NCBI RefSeq assembly: GCF_002163755.1
Contig: NZ_CP015863.1
Span: 992,001 to 1,056,000, forward strand
Direction: 5' to 3'
DNA length: 64,000 nucleotides
Source of the DNA: Vibrio campbellii CAIM 519 = NBRC 15631 = ATCC 25920
GTDB taxonomy: Bacteria; Pseudomonadota; Gammaproteobacteria; Enterobacterales; Vibrionaceae
Within the stretch, counting starts at the first letter, position 1. Each line of letters begins with the position of its first letter. The notes under the pieces are model-generated. The model searched no databases and had not been told where the DNA came from. It saw only the letters and a list, made by a program, of their open reading frames with translations. Below are positions 44,784-54,313 of the stretch, one piece after another. Made by a program: the position numbers and the translations under genes.

Positions 44784-44789
44784 TCAATA

Positions 44790-44874
<85 letters not shown>

Positions 44875-44958
44875 AGGGTGTTTTATACTTGAAAATTAGT
44901 TTCCCAACCTAGTTTCCAAGTTGTTCTTATGTTCAAAGGAAAAACACAAGAAAGAATA

Positions 44959-45043
<85 letters not shown>

Positions 45044-45128
45044 AGGGTATTTTTATACTTAGATGTTAGTTTCCCAATCTAGCTTCCAAGTTGTTCTTAT
45101 GTTCAAAGGAAAAACATAAGAAAGAATA

Positions 45129-45213
<85 letters not shown>

Positions 45214-45298
45214 AGGGTATTTTTATACTTAGATGTTAGTTTCCCAACCTAGCTTCCAAGTTGTTCTTATGTTCAAAGGAAAAACATAAGAAAGAATA

Positions 45299-45384
<86 letters not shown>

Positions 45385-45483
45385 GGGTAATTTTCATACT
45401 ACAAAGAGTATACTTAAAAGTTAGTTTCCCAACCTAGCTTTCAAGTTGTTCTCATGTTCAAAGGATAAACACAAGAAAGAATA

Positions 45484-45568
<85 letters not shown>

Positions 45569-45668
45569 AGAGTAATTTTCATACTACAAAGAGTATACTT
45601 AAAAGTCAGTTTCCCAACCTAGCTTCCAAGTTGTTCTTATGTTCAAAGGAAAAACATAAGAAAGAATA

Positions 45669-45753
<85 letters not shown>

Positions 45754-45801
45754 AGGGTATTTTTATACTTAAGGTTTGTTTTCCCAACACATCTCTCAAG
45801 T

Positions 45802-45838
45802 GCGGAGCGCATCATAGCAAACTCGCTCCGGCTGTAAA
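45802..45838 (-). promoter_or_regulatory. Promoter of the tRNA-Tyr operon
   Basis: On the minus strand TTTACA (45838-45833), 16-base spacer, TATGAT (45816-45811), then GCGCTCCGC, a G/C-rich discriminator typical of stringently controlled stable-RNA promoters. Confidence 0.75.
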
Positions 45839-45984
45839 GCGTTTTTCTTACGTTTTTACGTTGAATGCTGCCTTTTTGGGCAAAGATGGCAGAAAGTCAG
45901 CGTTTTGTATGTCGTTTATACAAAAGAGAAACTGACTTTTTACTTGAATTTACACTACTTGACGTTAGGCGTCGTATCAACTGA

Positions 45985-46002
45985 TAAACTGTATTCAGTT
46001 TA
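45985..46002. promoter_or_regulatory. Palindromic operator upstream of the RND efflux genes
   Basis: TAAACTG-TATT-CAGTTTA, perfect 7-bp arms, ending 34 bases before the first efflux gene. Symmetry fits a TetR-type repressor, but no regulator gene is adjacent. Confidence 0.5.
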
Positions 46003-46036
46003 ATGACATAAGTTTATCTAATTAGTAGCCAAAATT

Positions 46037-47143
46037 ATGAGTATGAGAGCCACTTTATCCATTTTAACGCTTTCTATTTTAATGGCATCACCAGCCGCTT
46101 TTGCAGCAAAACGTGGTCCATCGACAGTTACCGTGGTAACTGAGCAAGTAGAGACGCATCAAATCAACCAGTCTTTATCACTGATCGGCAAGCTTGAAGC
46201 TGCAGAGTCGGTGGTTGTTGCTTCTGAGGTTTCAGGCAAGGTGAAAGAGATCGCCGTAAAAGCCAACCAAAACGTGCAACAAGACCAGCTTCTTATTCTG
46301 TTAAACGACGATAAAGCACAAGCAGCTTTAGTAGAAGCAAAAGCGTATCTGAAAGATGAACAACGTAAGTTAAAAGAGTTTCAGCGTTTGGTTAAACGTA
46401 ATGCCATCACTCAAACTGAAATTGATGCACAAAAAGCGAGCGTAGAGATTGCCGAAGCACGTCTTGACGCAGCAAAAGCCAATTTATCGGATCTAAATAT
46501 CAGTGCACCTTTTGCCGGTACCGTTGGTTTTATCGATTTTAGCCGAGGAAAAATGGTCAGCGCAGGCTCAGAGCTACTCACTCTGGATGACCTGTCGGTG
46601 ATGGAATTGGATCTCCAAGTTCCGGAGCGCTATCTCTCTATGCTATCGGTAGGAATGGATGTACATGCGACCACTAGTGCGTGGAGTGGTTTGGACTTTG
46701 TCGGTAAAGTAACGGGTATCGATACTCGTATCAGTGCGGAAACTTTGAACCTTCGCATCCGTATTGAATTCGACAACCCTGAAAATCACCTGAAGCCGGG
46801 CATGTTGATGCAAGCGGCCCTCGTATTCCCTGCTATTGAAGCACCAATTATCCCAGTTCAAGCCTTGGAATACTCAGGCACTAAACGCTTTGTTTACGTG
46901 ATTGATGAAAACAATAAGGCGAAGCGTCAAGAAGTGTTCCTTGGGGCTCGTGTCGACAACGAAGTTGTGATTGAATCTGGTGTAGAGATTGGTGACAAGA
47001 TCGTTGTGCAAGGCATTGTGAACATGCGCGATGGTGTTGAAGTCAAAGAGATCGTCGCACCTGGTAAAGCGAAAATGGCCGACGCAAATGGTGAGAAGAG
47101 TTTGAAAGGCTTGCAAGACGAAGCGGCTAAGGAAGTGAACTAA
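46037..47143 (+). CDS. RND efflux system periplasmic adaptor (membrane fusion protein)
   Basis: A 368-residue adaptor linking the RND pump to an outer-membrane channel. Signal peptide MRATLSILTLSILMASPAAFA; then the lipoyl-like half motif GKVKEIAVKANQNVQQDQLLILLND, an alpha-hairpin (YLKDEQRKLKEFQRLV and QTEIDAQKASVEIAEARL), the second lipoyl half NISAPFAGTVGFIDFSRG, and beta-barrel and membrane-proximal domains. It lacks a lipobox cysteine, so it is not lipid-anchored. Pairs with the pump gene, whose ATG overlaps the TAA stop by one base. One of the several Vme/Vex-type RND pairs of vibrios; which one is not determined. Confidence 0.92.
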   Translation: MSMRATLSILTLSILMASPAAFAAKRGPSTVTVVTEQVETHQINQSLSLIGKLEAAESVVVASEVSGKVKEIAVKANQNVQQDQLLILLNDDKAQAALVEAKAYLKDEQRKLKEFQRLVKRNAITQTEIDAQKASVEIAEARLDAAKANLSDLNISAPFAGTVGFIDFSRGKMVSAGSELLTLDDLSVMELDLQVPERYLSMLSVGMDVHATTSAWSGLDFVGKVTGIDTRISAETLNLRIRIEFDNPENHLKPGMLMQAALVFPAIEAPIIPVQALEYSGTKRFVYVIDENNKAKRQEVFLGARVDNEVVIESGVEIGDKIVVQGIVNMRDGVEVKEIVAPGKAKMADANGEKSLKGLQDEAAKEVN

Positions 47144-50100
47144 TGTTACTTTCTGACGTTTCCGTTAAGCGCCCCGTTGCGGCGTTGGTATTGAGCATGC
47201 TGCTGTGTGTATTCGGTTTTGTGTCGTTTACCAAGCTTGCAGTACGTGAAATGCCAGACATCGAAAGCCCGGTTGTATCGATCAGTACTCGTTACGAGGG
47301 CGCTTCTGCAACCATTATTGAAAGTCAAATTACGTCGGTACTAGAAGATCAACTTTCGGGTATCAGCGGTATCGATGAAATCAGTTCCACCACGCGAAAC
47401 AGCATGTCGCGTATTACTATCACCTTTGAATTGGGCTATGACCTCAATACCGGTGTCAGTGATGTGCGTGATGCGGTTGCTCGAGCTCAACGTTCATTAC
47501 CGGATGAAGCCGACGATCCTGTAGTATTCAAGAACAACGGTTCGGGTGAAGCTTCCCTCTATATTAACCTTAGCTCGTCTGAGATGGACCGTACTCAGCT
47601 GACTGATTACGCCGAGCGTGTCCTGATGGATCGCTTCAGTCTGATCTCGGGTGTTAGCTCCATCGATCTGTCTGGTGGTTTGTATAAAGTGATGTACGTG
47701 AAGCTCAAGCCAGATTTGATGGCGGGGCGCTCGGTCACGGCATCTGACATTACCTCTGCACTTCGAAGTGAAAACTTAGAAAGCCCGGGTGGTGAAGTTC
47801 GTAATGACTCAACTGTAATGTCGGTGCGAACCGCACGTACGTATAACACGCCAGAAGACTTCCAATACCTTGTCGTGAAACGCGCAAGTGATAACACACC
47901 TATCTATCTAAAAGATGTGGCGGATGTGTTCATCGGCGCAGAAAACGAAAACTCGACCTTTAAGAGTGATGGTGTGGTTAACATCAGCTTAGGTGTTGTG
48001 CCTCAGTCTGATGCAAACCCGTTAGAAGTAGCACAAGCTGTTCGCTCCGAAGTGGATAAGATTCAGAAGTTCCTGCCTGATGGGACTCGTCTAGCGATCG
48101 ATTATGACGCTACCGTTTTTATCGAGCGCTCAATTGATGAGGTTTACAGCACCCTCTTTATTACCGGTGGTCTGGTAATTCTGGTTCTGTACATCTTCAT
48201 CGGTCAGGCGCGTGCGACTCTGATTCCGGCGGTGACGGTACCCGTTTCACTGATTTCTTCGTTCATTGCGGCTTACTACTTTGGCTTCTCTATCAATCTG
48301 ATTACTTTGATGGCACTGATCCTGTCTATTGGTCTGGTTGTGGACGATGCTATCGTAGTCGTTGAGAACATCTTCCACCATATTGAGCGTGGTGAGTCGC
48401 CATTATTGGCGGCTTATAAAGGTACGCGAGAAGTAGGCTTTGCGGTTATCGCAACCACGTTGGTTCTTGTGATGGTATTCCTGCCGATTTCCTTTATGGA
48501 TGGCATGGTCGGTTTGCTGTTTACTGAGTTCTCTGTATTGCTGGCTATGTCGGTGATCTTCTCGTCACTGATTGCCTTGACACTTACACCTGTTCTAGGC
48601 AGTCAGATCCTCAAAGCGAACGTGAAACCTAATCGATTTAACCAAGCGGTTGATAAATTGTTTGCTAAGTTGGAAGCGGGATATCGCAAAGCGCTGCGCG
48701 GTGCGTTGAAAGTCCGTTGGGCGGCACCTTTGGTTATCGTTGCGTGTATGGGCGGCAGCTACGGCTTGATGAATCAAGTACCGGCACAGTTAACCCCACA
48801 AGAAGACCGTGGTGTCATCTTTGCCTTCGTACGTGGGGCGGATGCAACGTCATACAACCGTATGTCGGCAAACATGGACATCGTAGAAGATCGTTTGATG
48901 CCGCTTTTAGGCCAGGGTTTCCTGAAATCATTCAGCATCCAAACGCCAGCGTTCGGTGGCCAAGCGGGTGACCAAACGGGTTTCGTTATCATGATCCTTG
49001 AAGATTGGAACGAACGTGACGTCACCGCACAAGAAGCGCTGAACCAAGTACGTAAGTCACTGGCAGATATTCCTGATGTTCGTGTTTTCCCATTCATGCC
49101 GGGTTTCCGCGGTGGTTCGAGTGAGCCAGTGCAGTTCGTGCTCGGCGGTTCGGATTACGATGAGCTTTTAGTCTGGGCGGAAATGCTTAAGAACAAGGCT
49201 GAAGAATCACCAATGATGGAAGGTGCGGAGATTGATTACTCTGAGAAAACACCAGAACTGTTAGTCTCGGTTGATAAACGCCGCGCGGCTGAACTTGGCG
49301 TAAGTGTTCAAGACATCTCTGAAACGCTAGAAATCATGCTTGGTGGTAAGAGTGAAACTACTTATGTCGACCGCGGTGAAGAGTATGATGTTTACCTACG
49401 CGGTGATGAAAACAGCTTCAATAACGCGGCAGATTTAAGCCAGATATACTTGCGAACCACGAGCGGTGAGCTGGTGACCTTGGACACGGTAACCAAGATT
49501 GAAGAAGTGGCGGCATCGATCCGTTTGTCTCACTACAACAAGCAAAAGTCGATCACCATTACTGCGAACTTGTCGGAAGGCTACACTCTGGGTGAGGCAT
49601 TGGACTTCCTCGATCAAGAAGCGATTGATAGCCTCCCGGGTGATATTTCAGTGAGTTACTCTGGTGAATCAAAAGACTTCAAAGAGAATCAAGCTAGCGT
49701 AGCGGTCGTATTCGCATTAGCACTGTTAGTGGCGTATTTAGTACTGGCAGCGCAGTTCGAAAGTTTCGTTAACCCGCTGGTGGTAATGTTCACTGTACCG
49801 ATGGGCGTATTTGGCGGCTTCCTCGGTTTGGTGGTGATGGGCCAAGGGATGAACATATATAGTCAGATAGGCATGATCATGTTGATCGGTATGGTAACCA
49901 AGAACGGCATTTTGATCGTTGAGTTTGCTAACCAGTTGCGTGACCGCGGCATTGAGTTTGAAAAAGCGATCACGGATGCGGCAGCACGTCGTCTACGCCC
50001 GATCATGATGACAGCATTTACTACTTTGGCTGGTGCGATTCCACTGATTATGTCGACTGGTGCGGGTTATGAAAGCCGTGTGGCTGTTGGTACCGTTATC

Positions 50101-50256
50101 TTCTTCGGTATGGGTTTTGCGACGTTAGTTACCCTGTTCGTTATCCCTGCGATGTACCGATTGATCTCAGCGAAGACGCGTTCACCTGGCCATGTTGAAG
50201 CTAAGCTGAATAAAGCGCTTAGCCACGATACAAAAGGGCGTATCGCGCATCCTTAA
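47143..50256 (+). CDS. RND efflux pump permease
   Basis: A 1037-residue inner-membrane proton-driven exporter of the HAE1/MdtB-like RND family. It starts MLLSDVSVKRPVAALVLSM, the usual first helix. Proton-relay aspartates are in LILSIGLVVDDAIVVVENIFHH (helix 4). The two large periplasmic loops (about 30-340 and 550-860) are complete, as is ANQLRDRGIEFEKAITDAAARRLRPIMMTAFTTLAGAIPL in the second half. No outer-membrane TolC gene is next door, so it must use a distant one. Ends with a terminator. Confidence 0.94.
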   Translation: MLLSDVSVKRPVAALVLSMLLCVFGFVSFTKLAVREMPDIESPVVSISTRYEGASATIIESQITSVLEDQLSGISGIDEISSTTRNSMSRITITFELGYDLNTGVSDVRDAVARAQRSLPDEADDPVVFKNNGSGEASLYINLSSSEMDRTQLTDYAERVLMDRFSLISGVSSIDLSGGLYKVMYVKLKPDLMAGRSVTASDITSALRSENLESPGGEVRNDSTVMSVRTARTYNTPEDFQYLVVKRASDNTPIYLKDVADVFIGAENENSTFKSDGVVNISLGVVPQSDANPLEVAQAVRSEVDKIQKFLPDGTRLAIDYDATVFIERSIDEVYSTLFITGGLVILVLYIFIGQARATLIPAVTVPVSLISSFIAAYYFGFSINLITLMALILSIGLVVDDAIVVVENIFHHIERGESPLLAAYKGTREVGFAVIATTLVLVMVFLPISFMDGMVGLLFTEFSVLLAMSVIFSSLIALTLTPVLGSQILKANVKPNRFNQAVDKLFAKLEAGYRKALRGALKVRWAAPLVIVACMGGSYGLMNQVPAQLTPQEDRGVIFAFVRGADATSYNRMSANMDIVEDRLMPLLGQGFLKSFSIQTPAFGGQAGDQTGFVIMILEDWNERDVTAQEALNQVRKSLADIPDVRVFPFMPGFRGGSSEPVQFVLGGSDYDELLVWAEMLKNKAEESPMMEGAEIDYSEKTPELLVSVDKRRAAELGVSVQDISETLEIMLGGKSETTYVDRGEEYDVYLRGDENSFNNAADLSQIYLRTTSGELVTLDTVTKIEEVAASIRLSHYNKQKSITITANLSEGYTLGEALDFLDQEAIDSLPGDISVSYSGESKDFKENQASVAVVFALALLVAYLVLAAQFESFVNPLVVMFTVPMGVFGGFLGLVVMGQGMNIYSQIGMIMLIGMVTKNGILIVEFANQLRDRGIEFEKAITDAAARRLRPIMMTAFTTLAGAIPLIMSTGAGYESRVAVGTVIFFGMGFATLVTLFVIPAMYRLISAKTRSPGHVEAKLNKALSHDTKGRIAHP

Positions 50257-50272
50257 TAGAACTCTCAAACAT

Positions 50273-50305
50273 AAAAGCCGAGGCAATGAACTCGGCTTTT
50301 CTTTG
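50273..50305 (+). terminator. Rho-independent terminator after the RND operon
   Basis: AAAAGCCGAG, GCAATGAA loop region, CTCGGCTTTT, then CTTTGT. Confidence 0.85.
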
Positions 50306-50346
50306 TCTTCAATTCTGGGTTTTAAAGCCAGCTTGGAAGCGTTCTA

Positions 50347-50922
50347 TTAAAAGCGTTTACTCAAGCTTAGCTGTACACCTTCATAACTGTCGTAGAAGTC
50401 ATCAAAACCCATGTCTGCAACGTTGTAAATGTATTCAGCACGTAGCCAGATATCTTTACTCATATCCCAGTGGATACCTGCACCGATGTTGAATAGCGCG
50501 CCAGTATCATCTGCTACTTTTTGTTCGTTTGGTACGTACATTTCAGCTTGAGTGCCAAGCGCTGTTACGCGACCAAACAGTGAAAGTGGCGTATCGCCCA
50601 AGTTATCACTCGTGACCACAGCGGACATGCCAGCTTGGTAGTAGTGAAGATCTAAGTCAGTTTTTAGAGCATCATTCTTAAGTTCATTTTGTGAGTAGCG
50701 CAGTACCCCTTCAAATGCGAGGTATTGGTTTACATGATAACCCCAGCCAACCGTAATGTGAGGTGTTGACCAACCACTGTCGCGATCAGAACCAAAATCC
50801 GGCGTATCAAAGCCGACATTACCTGTACCTAGGTATAGGTAGGATTGATGGGTTTGCTCTTGAGCGGCGAAAGTTGGCAGACTCATGGTCAATGCAGATA
50901 ATAATAGGATGGCGTTTTTCAT
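50347..50922 (-). CDS. Outer-membrane beta-barrel protein, OmpA/OmpW-like small porin
   Basis: A 191-residue secreted barrel. From ATG 50922: signal peptide MKNAILLLSALTMSLPTFAAQ, then alternating strands (YLYLGTGNVGFD, PHITVGWGYHVNQYLAFEGVLRYSQNEL, LDLHYYQAGMSAVV, LSLFGRVTALG, ALFNIGAGIHWDMSKDIWLRAEYIYN) and the final SLSKRF, with C-terminal phenylalanine for barrel insertion. Eight strands, resembling the OMP_b-brl family. The longer frame to 50979 adds a non-secretory leader. Function unknown. Confidence 0.83.
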   Translation of the reverse strand: MKNAILLLSALTMSLPTFAAQEQTHQSYLYLGTGNVGFDTPDFGSDRDSGWSTPHITVGWGYHVNQYLAFEGVLRYSQNELKNDALKTDLDLHYYQAGMSAVVTSDNLGDTPLSLFGRVTALGTQAEMYVPNEQKVADDTGALFNIGAGIHWDMSKDIWLRAEYIYNVADMGFDDFYDSYEGVQLSLSKRF

Positions 50923-51126
50923 AACTTGGCGATAACCTTTGTGAAAGACCGTTTTTAGAATTAGTATTAATTTAATCAATAAGATAGCTGGCAGTTATCA
51001 TATCAGTCTCTTGGGTGAGTGCGGGGGGCTTTAGAGAAAAATTTGTTGTAATGGCGCAAATTTTAGACTTATCAAACTTACTCACTTCTCTGTGATGAAC
51101 TGCGAGACAAATAAAAGGAAAGTAAA

Positions 51127-51444
51127 GTGGCTGAATTCAAATACAAAAATCTAACCCAAGAAGAGCAAGACAAACTGGACGCAGCGACATTTCGCCGTCT
51201 ATTAGCGCATTTGGATGCAAACAAAGATGTGCAAAACATCGACCTTATGATCCTTGCTGGCTTCTGTCGTAACTGTTTCAGTAAATGGTACAAGGCAGAA
51301 GCGGAAGACCTTGGCGTGGATATCGACATCGATGACGCTCGTGAACGTGTTTATGGCATGACCTATGATGAGTGGAAACAAAACCACCAACCAAAAGCGA
51401 CACCAGAACAACTGGCAGCATTTGAAGCTCGTCAGAAGAAGTAA
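51127..51444 (+). CDS. DUF1244-family protein
   Basis: A 105-residue soluble protein of the DUF1244 family, conserved in proteobacteria and of unknown function. It has AAGGAAAG before GTG 51127 and the family core AGFCRNCFSKWYKAEAEDLGVDI followed by YGMTYDEWKQ. The C-F-x-K-W pattern contains two cysteines (FCRNCF) that could bind a metal. Followed by a strong terminator. Confidence 0.85.
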   Translation: MAEFKYKNLTQEEQDKLDAATFRRLLAHLDANKDVQNIDLMILAGFCRNCFSKWYKAEAEDLGVDIDIDDARERVYGMTYDEWKQNHQPKATPEQLAAFEARQKK

Positions 51445-51472
51445 CGCTTCTTAGAGTAGATCAAAGATAATA

Positions 51473-51507
51473 AAAAACAGCCCGCTGAATGAGCGGGCTG
51501 TTTTTGT
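51473..51507 (+). terminator. Rho-independent terminator after the DUF1244 gene
   Basis: AAAACAGCCCGCT, GAAT, AGCGGGCTGTTTTT. Confidence 0.9.
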
Positions 51508-51522
51508 ATGTGACGTCTAATT

Positions 51523-52617
51523 TTATTTAGTGGTTGGGCTACAACATGCTGGTTCAACGCAACCTTTTGTTTGAACGGTTTTAAGCTGTGCTAGGTAAGG
51601 TTGAATGTCACCGATATTTTCTTTTACCCACTCAGTGTTGTAGTAAGTATCGAGGTAACGTTCACCTGAGTCACACAGTAGCGTCACGATAGAACCTGTC
51701 TCACCGCGTTGCTTCATTTCACATGCAAGCTGAAGCACGCCGTATAGGTTGGTACCTGTCGATGCGCCAACTTTACGACCAATCAAGCCAGATAACCAAT
51801 GTGCTGTTGCCACACTTGCCGCGTCAGGGATTTTGCGCATTTCGTCTACAACGCCAGCGATAAAGCTAGGTTCTACACGTGGGCGACCGATACCTTCGAT
51901 CTTGCTGCCGTTTTCGCCCTTGATGTCTGCGTTGCCAGACTGGAAGTAGTCATAGAACACAGAGTCATCAGGATCAACCACACACAGTTTTGTGTCGTAT
52001 TTTTGGTAACGGATGAAACGGCCAATCGTTGCTGATGTACCACCAGTGCCTGGGCTCATTACCACCCAGCTTGGGATTGGGTGATCTTCTAGCTCCATTT
52101 GGTTAAAGATTGAGTTCGCGATGTTGTTGTTACCACGCCAGTCAGTTGCACGCTCAGCGTAAGTAAATTGGTCCATGTAGTGACCGTTTAGCTCTTTTGC
52201 TAGGCGACGAGACTCGTCATAAATTTGGTCTGAGCGGTCAACAAGGTGTGCTTTACCGCCGTAGAATTCGATTTGTTCAATTTTCCTACGCGCTGTGGTT
52301 TTTGGCATAACCGCGATAAATGGCAAACCAAGTAGGCGCGCGAAGTACGCTTCAGAAACGGCAGTACTGCCTGATGATGCTTCGATCACTGTGGTTTCTG
52401 GACCAACCCAACCATTACAAATCGCGTAAAGAAATAGCGAACGCGCCAAGCGGTGCTTCAAAGAGCCTGTTGGGTGTGTGCTCTCATCTTTTAGATAGAT
52501 GTCTATGCCTTCCAGAGATGGTAGGTCTAATTTGAATAGGTGAGTATCTGCTGAACGTTGAAAGTCTGCTTCGATTTTGCGTACAGCATTGTTGATCCAG
52601 TTGTGGTCAGTACACAT
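51523..52617 (-). CDS. PLP-dependent cysteine synthase/desulfhydrase-family enzyme
   Basis: A 364-residue fold-type II PLP enzyme. The cofactor lysine is in HPTGSLKHRLARSL; the phosphate-binding loop is SPGTGGTSATIGR; EASSGSTAVSEAYFARLLG is the substrate-binding asparagine/serine loop variant (SSGSTA). It resembles cysteine synthase-like proteins, some of which act as L-cysteine desulfhydrases. The C-terminus is unusual, ending in a cysteine-rich tail (CVEPACCSPTTK), which could bind a metal or sense redox state. Divergent from a CyuR-like cysteine-responsive regulator, which suggests cysteine breakdown rather than synthesis (inference). Confidence 0.8.
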   Translation of the reverse strand: MCTDHNWINNAVRKIEADFQRSADTHLFKLDLPSLEGIDIYLKDESTHPTGSLKHRLARSLFLYAICNGWVGPETTVIEASSGSTAVSEAYFARLLGLPFIAVMPKTTARRKIEQIEFYGGKAHLVDRSDQIYDESRRLAKELNGHYMDQFTYAERATDWRGNNNIANSIFNQMELEDHPIPSWVVMSPGTGGTSATIGRFIRYQKYDTKLCVVDPDDSVFYDYFQSGNADIKGENGSKIEGIGRPRVEPSFIAGVVDEMRKIPDAASVATAHWLSGLIGRKVGASTGTNLYGVLQLACEMKQRGETGSIVTLLCDSGERYLDTYYNTEWVKENIGDIQPYLAQLKTVQTKGCVEPACCSPTTK

Positions 52618-52684
52618 AACGTGACTCCTCGAAAATTTGTAGGGTAGTTGTTTTTGTCTTTAGGGATAATCTACCTATAACTAT

Positions 52685-52742
52685 AGAGAAAAACTTTGCT
52701 ATTATTGTTTTGTTATTCATTTTTGGTAGAAAAGTTTTCTCT
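52685..52742. promoter_or_regulatory. Inverted repeats in the divergent cysteine-enzyme/regulator region
   Basis: AGAGAAAAACTTT at 52685-52697 and AAAGTTTTCTCT at 52731-52742 are inverted copies (one base different in length); the latter is part of the palindrome AGAAAA-G-TTTTCT. Candidate binding sites of the adjacent Lrp/AsnC-type regulator. Confidence 0.5.
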
Positions 52743-52762
52743 AAATCAGGAAGTGGCTAGGA

Positions 52763-53230
52763 ATGAGCTTAGACAAAATCGACAAACACTTACTTTCTTT
52801 ACTCCAAAACGATGGAACCTTGTCATTAAATGACTTGGCCGAGCGAGTCAATCTCACCACCACACCTTGCTGGAAGCGTTTAAAAAAGCTCGAAGATGAA
52901 GGCTATATCGAGAAGCGAGTGGCGTTGTTAAGTGCTCAGAAGCTGGATTTATCGTTTATTGCATTTGTGCAGCTCAAAATCAGTGACCACTCAGAAGATT
53001 GGTATCACCATTTCGTGACTACGGTCAGTGATTTCCCAGAAGTGATGGAGTTCTATCGCATGGCGGGGGAGTACGACTACATGATGAAGGTTGTGGTAAA
53101 AGACATGAAGCGTTTTGATGAGTTTTATAAGCGATTGGTCAACAGCGTGAAAGGCTTATCCAATGTGACCTCTACCTTTGCGATGGAGCCGATCAAATAC
53201 ACCACCGAACTGCCATTGTACGGAGTTTGA
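52763..53230 (+). CDS. cyuR: Lrp/AsnC-family regulator, CyuR (DecR/YbaO) type
   Basis: A 155-residue Lrp/AsnC regulator whose sequence follows E. coli CyuR (formerly DecR/YbaO) nearly throughout: the helix-turn-helix SLNDLAERVNLTTTPCWKRLKKLEDEGYI, then FPEVMEFYRMAGEYDYMMKV, KRFDEFYKRLVNSVKGLSNVTSTFAMEPIKYTTELP. In E. coli this protein activates cysteine-degradation genes when cysteine accumulates. Here it is divergent from a PLP cysteine-type enzyme, keeping the same logic with a different enzyme. In E. coli the ybaO gene lies in the same neighbourhood as tesB-ybaY-atl-ffs. Confidence 0.88.
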   Translation: MSLDKIDKHLLSLLQNDGTLSLNDLAERVNLTTTPCWKRLKKLEDEGYIEKRVALLSAQKLDLSFIAFVQLKISDHSEDWYHHFVTTVSDFPEVMEFYRMAGEYDYMMKVVVKDMKRFDEFYKRLVNSVKGLSNVTSTFAMEPIKYTTELPLYGV

Positions 53231-53239
53231 GCCAACCCA

Positions 53240-53268
53240 ACAAAAAGGAGTACGCCGTTACTCCTCTT
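53240..53268 (-). terminator. Terminator of tesB (minus strand), possibly bidirectional
   Basis: AAAGGAGTA and TACTCCT stem with CGCCGT loop; the minus strand runs into TTTTTG, the plus strand has only CTTAAG. Confidence 0.65.
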
Positions 53269-53285
53269 AAGCTCAATTCGATGCG

Positions 53286-54146
53286 TTATTTGGTAAAGCG
53301 CATCACACCTTCCTGAACTGCGGTCGCAACAAGGTGACCTTGCTGGTTGTAGATCTCACCACGAACCAAACCTCGCGTATTGCTCGCTGTCGGGCTTTCA
53401 ATTGCGTACAGCAACCACTCATCCATCTTAAATGGTCTATGGAACCATATAGAGTGGTCAATGGTGGCGACTTGGAAGTTTGGCGTCATTAAAGACACTT
53501 CGTGTGAATGAAGTGCGGTGGTCAAAAATCCCCAATCGGATGCGTAGGCAAGCAGATATTGGTGAATCAGTTGGTTCTCTGGCATCTCTCCGTTGGCACG
53601 AATCCAAAGGTATTGCTTTGGTTCGGTTTTCTTTGGATTGAGTGGATTGACGATGTTAACCGGGCGAGTTTCGATCGGCTTTTCGCCACAGAATGTTTTG
53701 CGTAGGCGTTCGGGAAGGAACTCGGCAATATGGCTTGCAAGCTCGGTTTCTGAAGGGAAATGCTCTGGCCCAGGAATATCAGGCATGGTGTTTTGATGAT
53801 CAAACCCAGGTGCATCACCGTGATAAGACGCCGTTAGGTAGAAAATCGGACGACCATTTTGGATCGCTTTGACTCGACGAGTGCTGAAGCTGCGGCCATC
53901 GCGTAGGTTCTCAACGTCATAGATGATTGGTTTCTCTGGATCACCAGGGTATAAAAAATAACTATGGAAAGAGTGTACGGTGCGTGCATCTTCTACGGTG
54001 TAACGCGCTGCGGATAGCGCTTGTCCAATAACTTGACCACCATAAACTTGAGGTAAACCTAGGTTCTCGCTTTGTCCGCGGAACAAGCCTTCTTCTAGTT
54101 TTTCGAGTTGTAGTAGGCTGAGTAGCTCTCTTAATGGTTTACTCAT
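53286..54146 (-). CDS. tesB: Acyl-CoA thioesterase II TesB
   Basis: A 286-residue double-hot-dog thioesterase that hydrolyses medium- and long-chain acyl-CoA. Family stretches: EGLFRGQSENLGLPQVYGGQVIGQALSAA in the first hot-dog, HSFHSYFLYPGDPEKPI, and in the second YASDWGFLTTALHSH and ATIDHSIWFHRPF (catalytic D of the D/Q/T triad) with WLLYAIESPTASNTRGLVRGEIY. Length equals E. coli TesB (286). Gene order tesB-ybaY-atl-ffs matches E. coli. Confidence 0.95.
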   Translation of the reverse strand: MSKPLRELLSLLQLEKLEEGLFRGQSENLGLPQVYGGQVIGQALSAARYTVEDARTVHSFHSYFLYPGDPEKPIIYDVENLRDGRSFSTRRVKAIQNGRPIFYLTASYHGDAPGFDHQNTMPDIPGPEHFPSETELASHIAEFLPERLRKTFCGEKPIETRPVNIVNPLNPKKTEPKQYLWIRANGEMPENQLIHQYLLAYASDWGFLTTALHSHEVSLMTPNFQVATIDHSIWFHRPFKMDEWLLYAIESPTASNTRGLVRGEIYNQQGHLVATAVQEGVMRFTK

Positions 54147-54313
54147 GATGTGTCCTCACCTTGTTTTTATCGTTGCTTCAATTATGAAACAAAATCAACT
54201 GTTTGGTAATTTCTAACTTAGTCAAACTATTGTCAAATACATCGTCGTACAGCAGACAGTTTTATAATCTCCCTCTATACTTAGCGCGAATTGATACACC
54301 CGTTGAGGAAACT

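Noticed and set aside
53286..54146. The thioesterase gene as a YciA-type attachment site for an I-F3 element
   Set aside because: The protein is TesB (double hot-dog), not YciA, and no transposon end lies beside it.
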